DNA of 54,221 bases, from contig CABRGB010000006.1 in NCBI GenBank assembly GCA_902470345.1, positions 1 to 54,221 on the forward strand, written 5' to 3'. The DNA is from an uncultured Collinsella sp. GTDB lineage: Bacteria; Actinomycetota; Coriobacteriia; Coriobacteriales; Coriobacteriaceae. Each line of letters begins with the position of its first letter. Position 1 is the first letter of the stretch. The notes below the pieces were generated by a model. That model saw only the letters and a program-made list of their open reading frames with translations. It was not told where the DNA came from and did no database searches. Below are positions 18,397 to 30,121 of this stretch, piece by piece. The position numbers were made by a program, and so were the translations under genes.

Positions 18397-19836
18397 ATGG
18401 CGAACAACCATACTGCGGGCACCGCTGCCCGCACCTTCGCGCCCAGCGAGCTTTGCCAGCGCATGCTGGCCAAAACCAGCAAGGGCACCTGCGGTCCCTG
18501 CATCCTGTACCTTGAGGATGGGACCATTTTTTATGGCCGTGCATGCGGTGCCGAGGGTACCGCGACCGGCGAGGTCTGCTTCAACACCTCGCTTGAGGGC
18601 TACTTTGAGGTCATGACCGATCCGAGCTATGCCGGCCAAATCGTAACCATGACCTATCCGCAGATCGGCAACTATGGCATCGACGAGACCGACGTCCAGT
18701 CGGCCTTCCCCGGCGATACCGCTCGCCCCGCGAGCGCTCCCGCCATGCGCGGCATGATCGTCCGCGACATGTGCGCCACGCCTTCCAACTGGCGCTCGGC
18801 CGTCAGCGTGCCGGAATACCTGCGTGCCCATGACATCGTCGCTATCGAGGGCATCGACACCCGAGCCCTGGTGCGCCACCTGCGCGACAACGGCTCCAAG
18901 ATGGGCATTATCTCGACGGAAATCTTTGACGTCGCTGAGCTTGCCGAGTGTCTGGCCGCAGCGCCGACGCTGGTGGGCGAGAACCTGGTCAAGACCGTGA
19001 GCTGCCCTGAGCCCCACGCTTTTGCCGCGTGCGACCTGCCCGCTACGCATGACTTTGCGCTTGTCCCTGCCGTTCCTGCCCGCCACAAAGTGGTCGCCTA
19101 CGACTGCGGCGTGAAGCGCGGCATTCTGGAGGGCCTCGTCCGCGCCGGCTGTGACCTTACTGTCGTGCCGTGGGATACGCCCGCCCAGCAGGTCCTCGAC
19201 ATGAATCCCGACGGCGTCTTTTTATCCAACGGCCCCGGCGACCCCGATGCCGTGGTGGAGACCTACGAGCAGGTGCAGCAGCTGATCGGCAAGGTGCCGG
19301 TCTTTGGCATTTGCCTTGGTCACCAGATGATCAGCTTGGCGTGCGGCGCCCAAATGGAAAAGCTTAAATTCGGTCACCGTGGCGGTAACCAGCCGGTTAT
19401 GAACCTGGTGAGCCGTCGCGTGGAGATCACCGCGCAAAACCACGGCTTTGGCCTGCTGTTCCCCAGTCTGGGCAAACTGATCCCGGAGCTTTCCGGCGGC
19501 GAGACCGAGCATGCGGCCGATGGCGACCTGCGCGCCTGGGTACGTCGCGGCATCGCGCCAGTCGTGATGAACGAGCGCTTCGGCCGCATTCGCCTGACGC
19601 ACGTGAACCTCAACGACGGCACCGCCGAGGGCATCCAGCTGCTCGACGCCCCGTGCTTCTCGGTCCAGTACCACCCCGAGGCCTCGCCCGGCCCCACCGA
19701 TGCCCACTATCTCTTCACCGCCTTTACGCGACTCATGGACGGCGAGGAGAACTACCTGGACATCGACACCGCGAAGGACCGTCTGCAGGGCTGGAATTTC
19801 GCCGAGACCGCCGCGACCGAGACCGAGGAGAACTAA
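18397..19836 (+). CDS. carA: Carbamoyl phosphate synthase small (glutaminase) subunit
   Basis: The 479-residue subunit hydrolyses glutamine and passes ammonia to CarB for carbamoyl phosphate, used in pyrimidine and arginine synthesis. The nucleophile motif VFGICLGHQM and the catalytic YHPEASPGP motif are intact. The protein is about 90-100 residues longer than usual. It has about 35 extra residues at the N-terminus and about 40 inserted between AQNHGF and THVNLNDGT near the glutaminase active site. AAGGAG precedes the ATG at 18397. carB starts 1 nt after the stop codon, so translation is coupled. Confidence 0.97.
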   Translation: MANNHTAGTAARTFAPSELCQRMLAKTSKGTCGPCILYLEDGTIFYGRACGAEGTATGEVCFNTSLEGYFEVMTDPSYAGQIVTMTYPQIGNYGIDETDVQSAFPGDTARPASAPAMRGMIVRDMCATPSNWRSAVSVPEYLRAHDIVAIEGIDTRALVRHLRDNGSKMGIISTEIFDVAELAECLAAAPTLVGENLVKTVSCPEPHAFAACDLPATHDFALVPAVPARHKVVAYDCGVKRGILEGLVRAGCDLTVVPWDTPAQQVLDMNPDGVFLSNGPGDPDAVVETYEQVQQLIGKVPVFGICLGHQMISLACGAQMEKLKFGHRGGNQPVMNLVSRRVEITAQNHGFGLLFPSLGKLIPELSGGETEHAADGDLRAWVRRGIAPVVMNERFGRIRLTHVNLNDGTAEGIQLLDAPCFSVQYHPEASPGPTDAHYLFTAFTRLMDGEENYLDIDTAKDRLQGWNFAETAATETEEN

Positions 19837-19837
19837 C

Positions 19838-23152
<3,315 letters not shown>

Positions 23153-23163
23153 TTGACCTGGCC

Positions 23164-23254
23164 GGCCGGGGCGGGAGGGGCCGAGATTTCCCCCTTTCGC
23201 TCCGGCTGCAAGCAGAGTCGCTCAGTGGGAAACTCGACCCCCTCTGCCCCGGCC
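23164..23254. repeat. Imperfect ~28-bp inverted repeat after carB
   Basis: Left arm 23164-23192 and right arm 23227-23254 are inverted and about 80% identical; both begin or end with GGCCGGGGC / GCCCCGGCC and contain TTTCCC / GGGAAA. It lies between the carB stop codon and the carB terminator. Confidence 0.7.
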
Positions 23255-23328
23255 TACGGTGACTCGGTTGCACCGTGTGCTGCCGAAGGGGCTTTGCGCG
23301 ATGACTAGGGCTGAGAAATAAAGTGAGT

Positions 23329-23371
23329 GTGGGCTCTGTCGTTCGAATGAACGACAGAGCCCACGTTTTTT
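23329..23371 (+). terminator. carAB terminator
   Basis: A perfect 16-bp stem (23329-23344 with 23349-23364, GTGGGCTCTGTCGTTC and its complement) closes a 4-nt loop and is followed by GTTTTTTATTT. Confidence 0.92.
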
Positions 23372-23413
23372 ATTTCAGCTAACGTACGTCATAGCAATTC
23401 CCGGTAGGTCGAA

Positions 23414-23503
23414 GGTGCTCTGCGGCGGCCCGGTGTTTTCATCTGAACGACTTTGCGCAGCAACCGGAGTGAAGATGAAAACACCGGGCCGCCGCAGAGC
23501 ACC
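23414..23503. repeat. Perfect 31-bp inverted repeat upstream of purE
   Basis: Arms 23414-23444 and 23473-23503 are exact inverted copies (GGTGCTCTGCGGCGGCCCGG at the left end) around a 28-bp spacer. It lies between the carAB terminator and the purE promoter and has no poly-T tail. Confidence 0.93.
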
Positions 23504-23528
23504 CACAGACCGCAGGGACGGGAGCAGC

Positions 23529-23546
23529 TATACTACTCTCAGTAGT
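23529..23546 (+). promoter_or_regulatory. Candidate purE promoter with dyad at the start site
   Basis: TATACT (23529-23534) is a good -10. It is overlapped by the dyad ACTACT-CTC-AGTAGT (23532-23546), placed where a repressor or the start site would be. No strong -35 is present. Confidence 0.45.
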
Positions 23547-23597
23547 TAAGGGTCGCGGATTCGCCGCGTCACCGCTCTCAACAGGAGGTCTTTGTTT

Positions 23598-24062
23598 ATG
23601 GCAGATCAGAAGCCGGTTGTCGGGATCATCATGGGCTCCAAGTCCGATCTGGGCGTTATGGAAGGCTGCACCGCCGAGCTCGAGGCACTGGGCGTGCCCT
23701 ATGAGCTCGTGATTGCAAGTGCACACCGCACACCGGCGAAGGTCCATGAGTGGGCCTCGACTGCTGCCGACCGCGGCATCAAGGTAATTATCGCTGCCGC
23801 CGGCAAGGCTGCTCACCTGGGCGGTGTCGTGGCTGCGTTTACGCCGCTGCCGGTCATCGGCGTGCCTATGAAGACGAGCGATCTGGGTGGTATGGACTCG
23901 CTGCTGTCGATGGTACAGATGCCTTCGGGCGTGCCCGTTGCCTGTGTGGCCATCAACGGTGCCAAGAACGCTGCCATTTACGCCACGCAGATTCTGGGCG
24001 CATGCGACCCCGAGTACCGCAAGGTTATCAAGAAGATGAAGCAGGAGATGGCTGACGCCTAA
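23598..24062 (+). CDS. purE: N5-carboxyaminoimidazole ribonucleotide mutase
   Basis: The 154-residue class I PurE converts N5-CAIR to CAIR in purine synthesis. The IMGSKSD phosphate-binding loop and the SAHRTP motif with the catalytic histidine are intact. PurE usually works with PurK, which is not in this window. AGGAGGT lies 8 nt before the ATG at 23598; a TTG two codons earlier is too close to the site. The sortase gene follows after 36 bp, so cotranscription is possible though functionally unexpected. Confidence 0.96.
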   Translation: MADQKPVVGIIMGSKSDLGVMEGCTAELEALGVPYELVIASAHRTPAKVHEWASTAADRGIKVIIAAAGKAAHLGGVVAAFTPLPVIGVPMKTSDLGGMDSLLSMVQMPSGVPVACVAINGAKNAAIYATQILGACDPEYRKVIKKMKQEMADA

Positions 24063-24098
24063 GCGCTCTGCCAGTCCATTTGTAGCATAAGGAGAGCC

Positions 24099-25097
24099 AT
24101 GTCCGACTATCAGGGAAAGCGTTTTTCGGCTTCTCGGATTCCCGATCCAGCCAAGTCGGGAGCAGCCCGCGTGCCGCAGCAGGGTCGGATATCCTCTCCT
24201 CAGCAGCCGCGCGCGCCGCGTCCCGTGACGCCGGCGAAGCATCGTCGTCAGGATGCACCTACTGCATATCGCCCTTCGTCATACAGCACGGCCAAGAAGT
24301 CACCTCGCTCTTCGGCGCATGCCGCGCCATCGAGCTATACTGAGCCGCCGCGCAAAAAGCGCCGCTCCGTCATTCCCATTCTGCTCATCATCATCGGCAT
24401 TGGCCTGATCGTTGCTGCGGCCGCCATCTTTATCAACGCACGGATCGGCTACAAGCAGGCGAGCGAGTCGTATCAAAAAATCGAAAAGCAATATGTGAGC
24501 GACAAGGACGCCAGCGGCGTGCCAATTATCGACTTCAACGCGCTTGCCCAGACAAATCCCGAGGTTGTTGGTTGGATTTACGCGCCCGGCACCAACATCA
24601 ACTACCCCGTGGTGCAAACCAACAACAACTCCAAGTACCTCAACACGCTGTTTGACGGTACGGCCAATGCCTCGGGAGCCATCTTCTTGGATAGCGACGA
24701 CACCGCGCCGGGCATGGTGGATCAGCAGACCACGATTTACGGTCATCACATGAACGACGGTTCGATGTTCAACGTGATTTCGGATACGACCGATCAGGCG
24801 ACGTTCGACAGCATGGAATACGTGTACTACATCACGCGCGATGCGACGTATAAGTTGCGCCCGCTGGCGACCAAGGTGGTCGAGGACACGTATGCCAAGG
24901 CGCGCACGCCTAACTTTGAGGGCGATGACGGACTGAAGAATTACCTGTCCGAGATGCTCGACGGTGCCTCTGCCGTGGCGAGTGATGCCACCAATCGTGC
25001 CGCTTCGGCAACCAAGGTCGTAACGCTTGTGACCTGTCGTTCGCTGTCATTTAGCAATACGCGCGCAGTCATGGTACTCACGCCGGTCGAGGAATAA
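24099..25097 (+). CDS. srtB: Class B sortase
   Basis: The 332-residue transpeptidase attaches or polymerises surface proteins. A long, basic, Pro/Ser-rich cytoplasmic N-terminus (1-90) precedes a single transmembrane helix (about 91-112) and the sortase beta-barrel (about 140-330). Catalytic residues are visible: H216 in IYGHHM, C313 in TLVTC and R322 in SNTRAV. The order and the IDFNALAQTNPEVVGWI opening mark class B. No substrate with a sorting signal is encoded nearby, so it probably serves proteins encoded elsewhere. AAGGAG precedes the start. Confidence 0.93.
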   Translation: MSDYQGKRFSASRIPDPAKSGAARVPQQGRISSPQQPRAPRPVTPAKHRRQDAPTAYRPSSYSTAKKSPRSSAHAAPSSYTEPPRKKRRSVIPILLIIIGIGLIVAAAAIFINARIGYKQASESYQKIEKQYVSDKDASGVPIIDFNALAQTNPEVVGWIYAPGTNINYPVVQTNNNSKYLNTLFDGTANASGAIFLDSDDTAPGMVDQQTTIYGHHMNDGSMFNVISDTTDQATFDSMEYVYYITRDATYKLRPLATKVVEDTYAKARTPNFEGDDGLKNYLSEMLDGASAVASDATNRAASATKVVTLVTCRSLSFSNTRAVMVLTPVEE

Positions 25098-25106
25098 GTG
25101 GTTCGA

Positions 25107-25142
25107 GAGTAGCTAAAAGAGCCCCGTCCCAAATGAGCTACT
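25107..25142. repeat. Palindromic repeat, GCCCCGTCCC core
   Basis: Ends GAGTAGCT and AGCTACTC are perfect inverted copies around AAAAGAGCCCCGTCCCAAATG. It is a diverged relative of the inner arms at 18096 and 18173. Confidence 0.75.
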
Positions 25143-25166
25143 CGACGACAGTAAAAAGGAGAAATG

Positions 25167-25583
25167 ATGCTTGAGAACGGCAAATCGATGCCTTCGGTTG
25201 ATGCCTGGCTGCGCGAAGCCAAGGCCGATGTTTCGGCGGCTGATTGTGGGATGTACCTGACACACAATGGCGTGGTGCGTGCGACGCCTAAGTCCGAGGT
25301 GCGTGGGGTCGAGACAGATGGTGTGGCGCCTGGACATAAGGTGGGCGGCATGGTGTTTGGCTTCGATGCCGAAAAGGTGCAGGCTGCTATCGAGGTAACG
25401 CGCGCGATGCCGGGTATCGGCTATGTGCGCGTGTGGCTGGCGAGCGGTGAGCTTACCGTGGGCGACGACATCATGCTCGTACTCATTGGCGGAGACATTC
25501 GCCCACATGTGGTCGATGCGCTGCAGACGCTCGTTGGCACCATCAAGAATGAGTGCGTGAGCGAGGTCGAGCGCGAGGCGTAG
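25167..25583 (+). CDS. MoaE-like protein (molybdopterin synthase large-subunit fold)
   Basis: The 138-residue protein aligns by eye with MoaE. GMYLTHNGVVR corresponds to the GxVxxFTGxVR strand, and SGELTVGDDIMLVLIGGDIR with IKNEC corresponds to the C-terminal active-site region. MoaE converts precursor Z to molybdopterin using sulfur from MoaD. Here the first active-site lysine seems kept (in GTIKNEC), but the second, in the FWKRE position, is replaced. No other molybdenum cofactor gene lies nearby. Activity is therefore uncertain. AAGGAG lies 5 nt before the ATG at 25167. Confidence 0.65.
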   Translation: MLENGKSMPSVDAWLREAKADVSAADCGMYLTHNGVVRATPKSEVRGVETDGVAPGHKVGGMVFGFDAEKVQAAIEVTRAMPGIGYVRVWLASGELTVGDDIMLVLIGGDIRPHVVDALQTLVGTIKNECVSEVEREA

Positions 25584-25613
25584 GGGCTTGTGTCGATAGA
25601 AGGGTCGTTTATA

Positions 25614-25652
25614 AAAATGCCCGCCGGTACGTGTGATACCGGCGGGCATTTT
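25614..25652. terminator. Bidirectional terminator between convergent genes
   Basis: AAAATGCCCGCCGGTA pairs perfectly over 16 bp with its complement across a 7-nt loop. A and T runs on both sides let it serve the MoaE-like gene and the minus-strand CmpB-type gene. Confidence 0.88.
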
Positions 25653-25673
25653 GCGTTTTGGGCGCGGTGGGCG

Positions 25674-26903
25674 CTACACGCGCGTCGCATCCTTGGGGCT
25701 CATGGTCATGCTCTGGAAGCGGTTCTCCATGTAGTCGTTATCGAAATACTTGCCATAGAACTGCGCGACGGGAATATCTGGCTCCGTGCCGTTGACGCGC
25801 TGGTACCAGTAGTCGAGTGACTGCAGCGTCATGACGCCGTCGACCAGCATAATGACGGTAAAGATGACGGTAGCCGAGTAGCGACTCTTCCACGGAATCA
25901 TGTTGATGAGCTTGAGCAGCCTCGGCAGCAGCAGCTTGATCCAGATAAGGCCACCCAGGCCCCACAGGCAGGCAAAGCCCGTGCAGGTGCGTCCGCCCGT
26001 AAGGACGGCGAGTGGGTCGGGCATGCCGAACAGTTTCATGTGCGAGTAGCTCCACGACACCACGCCAAATGAGGTCTGCATAAACCAGCCTACAAACACC
26101 TCGAAAGCGCCGCCGATCAGGGCACTTACCAGGAAAATGATCAGAGGATTCTTTTTATAGAAGCGGTTGAGCGCCATGGTCATGAGCACCGCGCCAAATC
26201 CGTAGATGGGGCTAAAGGGGCCAAATAGCATACCGGCCCGGTCCTGATAGACGCCGGGATCGACGACGACCATATGCCAGACTTCCTCGAGAATGAGACC
26301 TAACACGCTGCAGACGAAGAATACCCAGAACAGGTTGAAGTAGTTGAGCTTGATGTAGCCCTCGCCGGTTTCGTCGCGGCCGAGCATCCCCTCGGCGGCG
26401 GCATCGCGGTCGAGCATCTCTTGCAGACGGCGCTGCAGTTCGCGCTCCTGGCGTAGCGTGGGGTCGACGGTGGCCGACAGCGCAATGAGGATACCGAGCT
26501 GAATGGCGGGGCGCAGCAGGAAGGGTCCGATACCCTGGAGCATCACGTCAACTAAAAGCTCCACGACGGTAAATGCGATGAGGACGTAAGACAGGCGGGC
26601 GGCATTGCGCCGCTGGTCCTTGATGAGGTCCAGGCCAAAGACGATCAAGATGATCGCGCTTGCCGCCGAGAGCATAATGCCGGCGACGATAAGGCCAACC
26701 GCGACCAGGGTGTTATCACCGAGCTTAGCGGCGGCGTTGCCGTTAATGAGTGCGGTGATGACCTGCCACATAAAGACGGCGACCGACGGGAGTGTGCCCA
26801 CGCCGGACAGGATGCACAGGACGGCGTACACTTTAATGATGAGGGGAATCTTCTTGACCTCCGTGGCGCTGGGGACGCTGGGGTCGAGTTCGTTTCGATC
26901 CAT
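25674..26903 (-). CDS. CmpB-type putative ABC transporter membrane protein
   Basis: The 409-residue polytopic protein has four or so hydrophobic helices in its N-terminal half. A charged loop (about 150-180) and a second membrane domain follow. The latter carries the conserved stretch around NLFWVFFVCSVLGLILEEVW, RAGMLFGPFSPIYGFGA and FEVFVGWFMQ. That half matches the 'putative ABC-transporter type IV' (CmpB) family of Firmicutes and Actinobacteria, whose function is not established. The predicted start has AAAGG 6 nt upstream. No ATPase is encoded beside it. The gene is divergent from purF. Confidence 0.8.
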   Translation of the reverse strand: MDRNELDPSVPSATEVKKIPLIIKVYAVLCILSGVGTLPSVAVFMWQVITALINGNAAAKLGDNTLVAVGLIVAGIMLSAASAIILIVFGLDLIKDQRRNAARLSYVLIAFTVVELLVDVMLQGIGPFLLRPAIQLGILIALSATVDPTLRQERELQRRLQEMLDRDAAAEGMLGRDETGEGYIKLNYFNLFWVFFVCSVLGLILEEVWHMVVVDPGVYQDRAGMLFGPFSPIYGFGAVLMTMALNRFYKKNPLIIFLVSALIGGAFEVFVGWFMQTSFGVVSWSYSHMKLFGMPDPLAVLTGGRTCTGFACLWGLGGLIWIKLLLPRLLKLINMIPWKSRYSATVIFTVIMLVDGVMTLQSLDYWYQRVNGTEPDIPVAQFYGKYFDNDYMENRFQSMTMSPKDATRV

Positions 26904-26924
26904 ACAGAACCTTTCTCGCTTTGT

Positions 26925-26941
26925 CCTAGGTTACTAGGATA
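26925..26941 (-). promoter_or_regulatory. Dyad overlapping a -10 for the CmpB-type gene
   Basis: CCTAG-GTTA-CTAGG (26925-26938) overlaps TATCCT on the minus strand (26941-26936), about 30 bp before the start codon. It could be an operator; the promoter is weak. Confidence 0.35.
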
Positions 26942-27142
26942 CGCCGCCGACCTGCTAAAAGACAGGACGAACGTCCCAATTGCAACTTTGCAATCCCCAA
27001 CGGTGGACGCGGCGGCCATATGGGGGGCGCGGGCGCTTGCACTGGGCAGACCGATAAAATGTTTGGCCGCAAAACGGATTATTAGCTCGGTGGGCTTTTA
27101 AAAAGCGCTGCTCATGCGCTGGGGAGCGCGTCGCGCCGTGCG

Positions 27143-27148
27143 TATAAT
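27143..27148 (+). promoter_or_regulatory. purF promoter -10 element
   Basis: A consensus TATAAT lies 41 bp before the purF start. No clear -35 is present at 16-18 bp. Confidence 0.5.
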
Positions 27149-27189
27149 AAGGCGGGTAACGCCAAAATACGAGGCTCTGAGGGGATGCC

Positions 27190-28860
27190 ATGTCTCAAGA
27201 AACCATCCGCGCGGCCGAGCGCGCCGCGGGACAGGTGAACGCCATGTCGACGTATGATCCGGACTCCGACCAGCTGCATGAGGAATGCGGCGTTTTTGGT
27301 GTGTGGGCGCCCGATCGTGACGTGGCTCGACTGACGTACTTTGGCCTGCGTGCACTGCAGCACCGTGGCCAAGAATCGGCGGGAATCGCTGTTGGTGACG
27401 GCGGTACGGTTATGGTCCGCAAGGACCTGGGCCTGCTCGACCGCGTGTTCTCCAATGCCGACTTATCGACGCTCTCCGGTCAGCTGGCCGTGGGTCATGT
27501 GCGCTATGGCACCGCCGGCGCCAAGAGCTGGGAAGCCTCTCAGCCGCACCTCTCTACCATCAATAGCGTCATTATCGCGCTCGCGCACAACGGCACCCTC
27601 GTCAACACCGACGAGCTGCGCCGCCAGCTGATCGAGCTGGGCGTACCGTTCCTCTCCAACTCGGATTCCGAGGTCGCGACCAAACTCATCGGCTACTTTA
27701 CTCAGCGTACTGGCCATCTGCGCGAGGGCATTCGCAAGACCATGGAGCTCGTGCGCGGCGGCTACGCCATGACACTCATCAACGAGCAGGCGCTCTACGC
27801 ATTCCGCGACCCGCACGGCATTCGCCCGCTCGTGCTGGGCAAGCTCGTGGACGAGGGCCTGGATCAGGCCGACGCCGCATCCGTTTCGCAGCTGCCGTCG
27901 CAGGACGGCGCCGCGACGGTCGACGCCACCACCCATGTCACCCGCGCCGGCGGCTGGGTCGTCGCCTCCGAGACTTGTGCGCTCGACATTGTGGGCGCTG
28001 AGTACGTCCGCGACGTCCGTCCCGGCGAGATTTTGCGCATCAGCGCCGAGGGCCTTGTGTCTGAGCAAGGCGTGCCTGCCGCCGAAGAGCCTGCTAACTG
28101 CATCTTTGAGCAGGTCTACTTCGCTCGCCCCGACTCCATCATGAACGGCAAGAGCGTCTACGCCTGCCGTTATGACATGGGTCGTCAGCTGGCACATGAG
28201 GAGCCCGTCGAGGCCGACCTGGTTATCGGCGTGCCCGACTCCGGTCTGCCGCCCGCGGAGGGGTATTCGCACGAGAGCGGTATTCCCTTTGGCGAGGGCC
28301 TTATCAAGAATCGCTATGTGGGCCGTACGTTTATCGAGCCTACGCAGGAGCTGCGTGCCATGGGCGTGCGTATGAAGCTCAACCCGCTGCGCGACAACAT
28401 CGAGGGCAAGCGCCTAGTCGTCATCGACGACTCCATCGTCCGCGGCACCACCATGGTGCAGCTCGTCAAGATGCTGCGCAACGCCGGCGCCAAGGAGATT
28501 CATATCCGCATCAACTCGCCCGAGGTCATCTGGCCGTGCTTCTACGGCATCGATACCGACGTGCAGTCGCAGCTTATCAGCGCCAACAAGACGGTCGACG
28601 AGATTTGCGAGTATATCGGCGCCGATTCGCTGGCCTTCCTTTCGGTCGAGGGCCTGCTGAAGGTCATGCCCAAGGGCGGTTACTGCGATGCGTGCTTTAC
28701 CGGACGCTACCCCGTGGCGATTCCCGAGAGCTTTGGCCGCGACAAGTTCATGGAGGGCTTTAAGCCCCGCAACCTGGACAAGCCGCTGCACTTTGACGAC
28801 GACGCCGTGGTCGAGAAATACGACGACCGCAGCTGGGAAGAGGAGCACGGCGAGGCCTAA
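27190..28860 (+). CDS. purF: Amidophosphoribosyltransferase
   Basis: The 556-residue enzyme commits PRPP to purine synthesis by making phosphoribosylamine. It has an N-terminal Ntn glutaminase domain and a C-terminal PRTase domain with the VVIDDSIVRGTT PRPP loop. The nucleophile is C33 in EECGVFG, implying removal of a 32-residue propeptide. Cysteines in NCIFEQ, WPCFYG and YCDAC match the iron-sulfur-containing class of PurF known from Bacillus. An extra ~35-residue Asp/Ala-rich loop lies around residue 225. GAGGGG is 5 nt before the ATG; an in-frame ATG at 27244 would give a shorter propeptide. Confidence 0.97.
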   Translation: MSQETIRAAERAAGQVNAMSTYDPDSDQLHEECGVFGVWAPDRDVARLTYFGLRALQHRGQESAGIAVGDGGTVMVRKDLGLLDRVFSNADLSTLSGQLAVGHVRYGTAGAKSWEASQPHLSTINSVIIALAHNGTLVNTDELRRQLIELGVPFLSNSDSEVATKLIGYFTQRTGHLREGIRKTMELVRGGYAMTLINEQALYAFRDPHGIRPLVLGKLVDEGLDQADAASVSQLPSQDGAATVDATTHVTRAGGWVVASETCALDIVGAEYVRDVRPGEILRISAEGLVSEQGVPAAEEPANCIFEQVYFARPDSIMNGKSVYACRYDMGRQLAHEEPVEADLVIGVPDSGLPPAEGYSHESGIPFGEGLIKNRYVGRTFIEPTQELRAMGVRMKLNPLRDNIEGKRLVVIDDSIVRGTTMVQLVKMLRNAGAKEIHIRINSPEVIWPCFYGIDTDVQSQLISANKTVDEICEYIGADSLAFLSVEGLLKVMPKGGYCDACFTGRYPVAIPESFGRDKFMEGFKPRNLDKPLHFDDDAVVEKYDDRSWEEEHGEA

Positions 28861-28872
28861 AGCCTGCCATGT

Positions 28873-28904
28873 AGGGACAGGTTTATTTTGGTAGGTTTTA
28901 CCTG
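28873..28904. repeat. Intergenic repeat, GGGACAGGTTTATTTTGG type
   Basis: The sequence GGGACAGGTTTATTTTGG with AGGTTTTACCT recurs in diverged, inverted form at 39849-39880 and 39994-40020. It follows the purF stop codon. Confidence 0.6.
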
Positions 28905-28921
28905 CTGTTTTGTTGATATGA

Positions 28922-28948
28922 CGGCGCGTGCCGTTATGGCACGCGCCG
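28922..28948 (+). terminator. Hairpin between purF and purM
   Basis: CGGCGCGTGCC pairs perfectly with GGCACGCGCCG across GTTAT. No poly-T follows, so it may be a weak terminator, a stabiliser or a regulatory structure. Confidence 0.45.
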
Positions 28949-29017
28949 AAATGAACGCAACTATGAGCACCGTTTGGCGTCCGCGCGGCGCCACGGTAGT
29001 GGGAGAGGAAGGCTCAG

Positions 29018-30121
29018 ATGAGCGACAGCAAGCATGTGACGTACGAGGACGCCGGCGTCGATACCGCCGAGGGCGGCCGCGCCGTCGACGCTATTAAGCA
29101 GATGGTCAAGGACACCAACCGCCCCGAGGTCATCGGCGGCATCGGTGGCTTTGGTGGCCTGTTCTCGGCCGCCGCGCTTAAGGATATGGAAGACCCGATC
29201 CTGATCAGCGGCACCGACGGCGTGGGCACCAAGCTCGTGCTCGCCCAGATCATGGACCGTCACGAGACGGTGGGCCAGGACCTGGTCGCCATGTGCGTCA
29301 ATGACATTTTGGCTTCGGGCGCCGAGCCGCTGTTCTTCCTGGATTACGTTGCCATCGGTCACATTGAGGCCGAGCACATGGCAAAGATCATCAAGGGCGT
29401 GGCCGACGGCTGCAAGCTCGCGGGCTGCGCGCTCGTGGGCGGCGAGATGGCCGAGCACCCGGGCGTCATGGCCCCCGCCGATTACGACCTCGCCGGCTTT
29501 ACCGTGGGTGTTGTCGATCGTCCCAAGATGCTCGACCCCGCGAACGTTCGACCCGGCGATGTGATCCTGGGCCTGCCCTCCACCGGCGTGCACTCCAACG
29601 GTTACTCACTCGTGCGCAAGGTCATCGGTGTCGACGGCATTAAGCCGGGCACGCCCGAGGCCGCCGCTAAGGCCGAGGAGCTGAGCCGTCCGCTCGAGGA
29701 GCTCGGCGGCGCATCGCTGGCAGACGCTCTGCTGGCCCCCACGCGCATCTACGTCAAGCCGATTCTGGAGCTGCTGCGCGGCGGCGCCAACGTTCATGCC
29801 ATTGCCCATATCACCGGCGGCGGTATTACCGAGAACCTCAACCGCGCGCTCGCCGACGACGTCGACGCCGTGGTCACCCGCAACGGCGCCGAGATGGGCT
29901 GGGATGTTCCGCCCGTCATCACCTACGTGTCGCGTCAGGCCGAGCTTGCGCCCAACGAGGCATGCAAGACCTTCAACATGGGTGTCGGCCTGTGCCTGAT
30001 CGTCGCCCCCGAGGACGAGGCTGCGGTTACCGAGGCCCTGGTCGCGCTGGGCGAGAAGCCGTTCCGCGTGGGCGAGTGCGTCGAGGGTTCCTGTAAGGTC
30101 GTGTACTCCGATGAGCGCTAA
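29018..30121 (+). CDS. purM: Phosphoribosylformylglycinamidine cyclo-ligase
   Basis: The 367-residue AIR synthetase closes the imidazole ring using ATP. Hallmarks present are GGFGGLF, the SGTDGVGTKL loop, the CVNDIL motif and the GLPSTGVHSNGYSLVRK signature. GAGGAAGG lies upstream of the ATG. Its last 11 nt overlap the start of purN, indicating translational coupling. Confidence 0.98.
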   Translation: MSDSKHVTYEDAGVDTAEGGRAVDAIKQMVKDTNRPEVIGGIGGFGGLFSAAALKDMEDPILISGTDGVGTKLVLAQIMDRHETVGQDLVAMCVNDILASGAEPLFFLDYVAIGHIEAEHMAKIIKGVADGCKLAGCALVGGEMAEHPGVMAPADYDLAGFTVGVVDRPKMLDPANVRPGDVILGLPSTGVHSNGYSLVRKVIGVDGIKPGTPEAAAKAEELSRPLEELGGASLADALLAPTRIYVKPILELLRGGANVHAIAHITGGGITENLNRALADDVDAVVTRNGAEMGWDVPPVITYVSRQAELAPNEACKTFNMGVGLCLIVAPEDEAAVTEALVALGEKPFRVGECVEGSCKVVYSDER

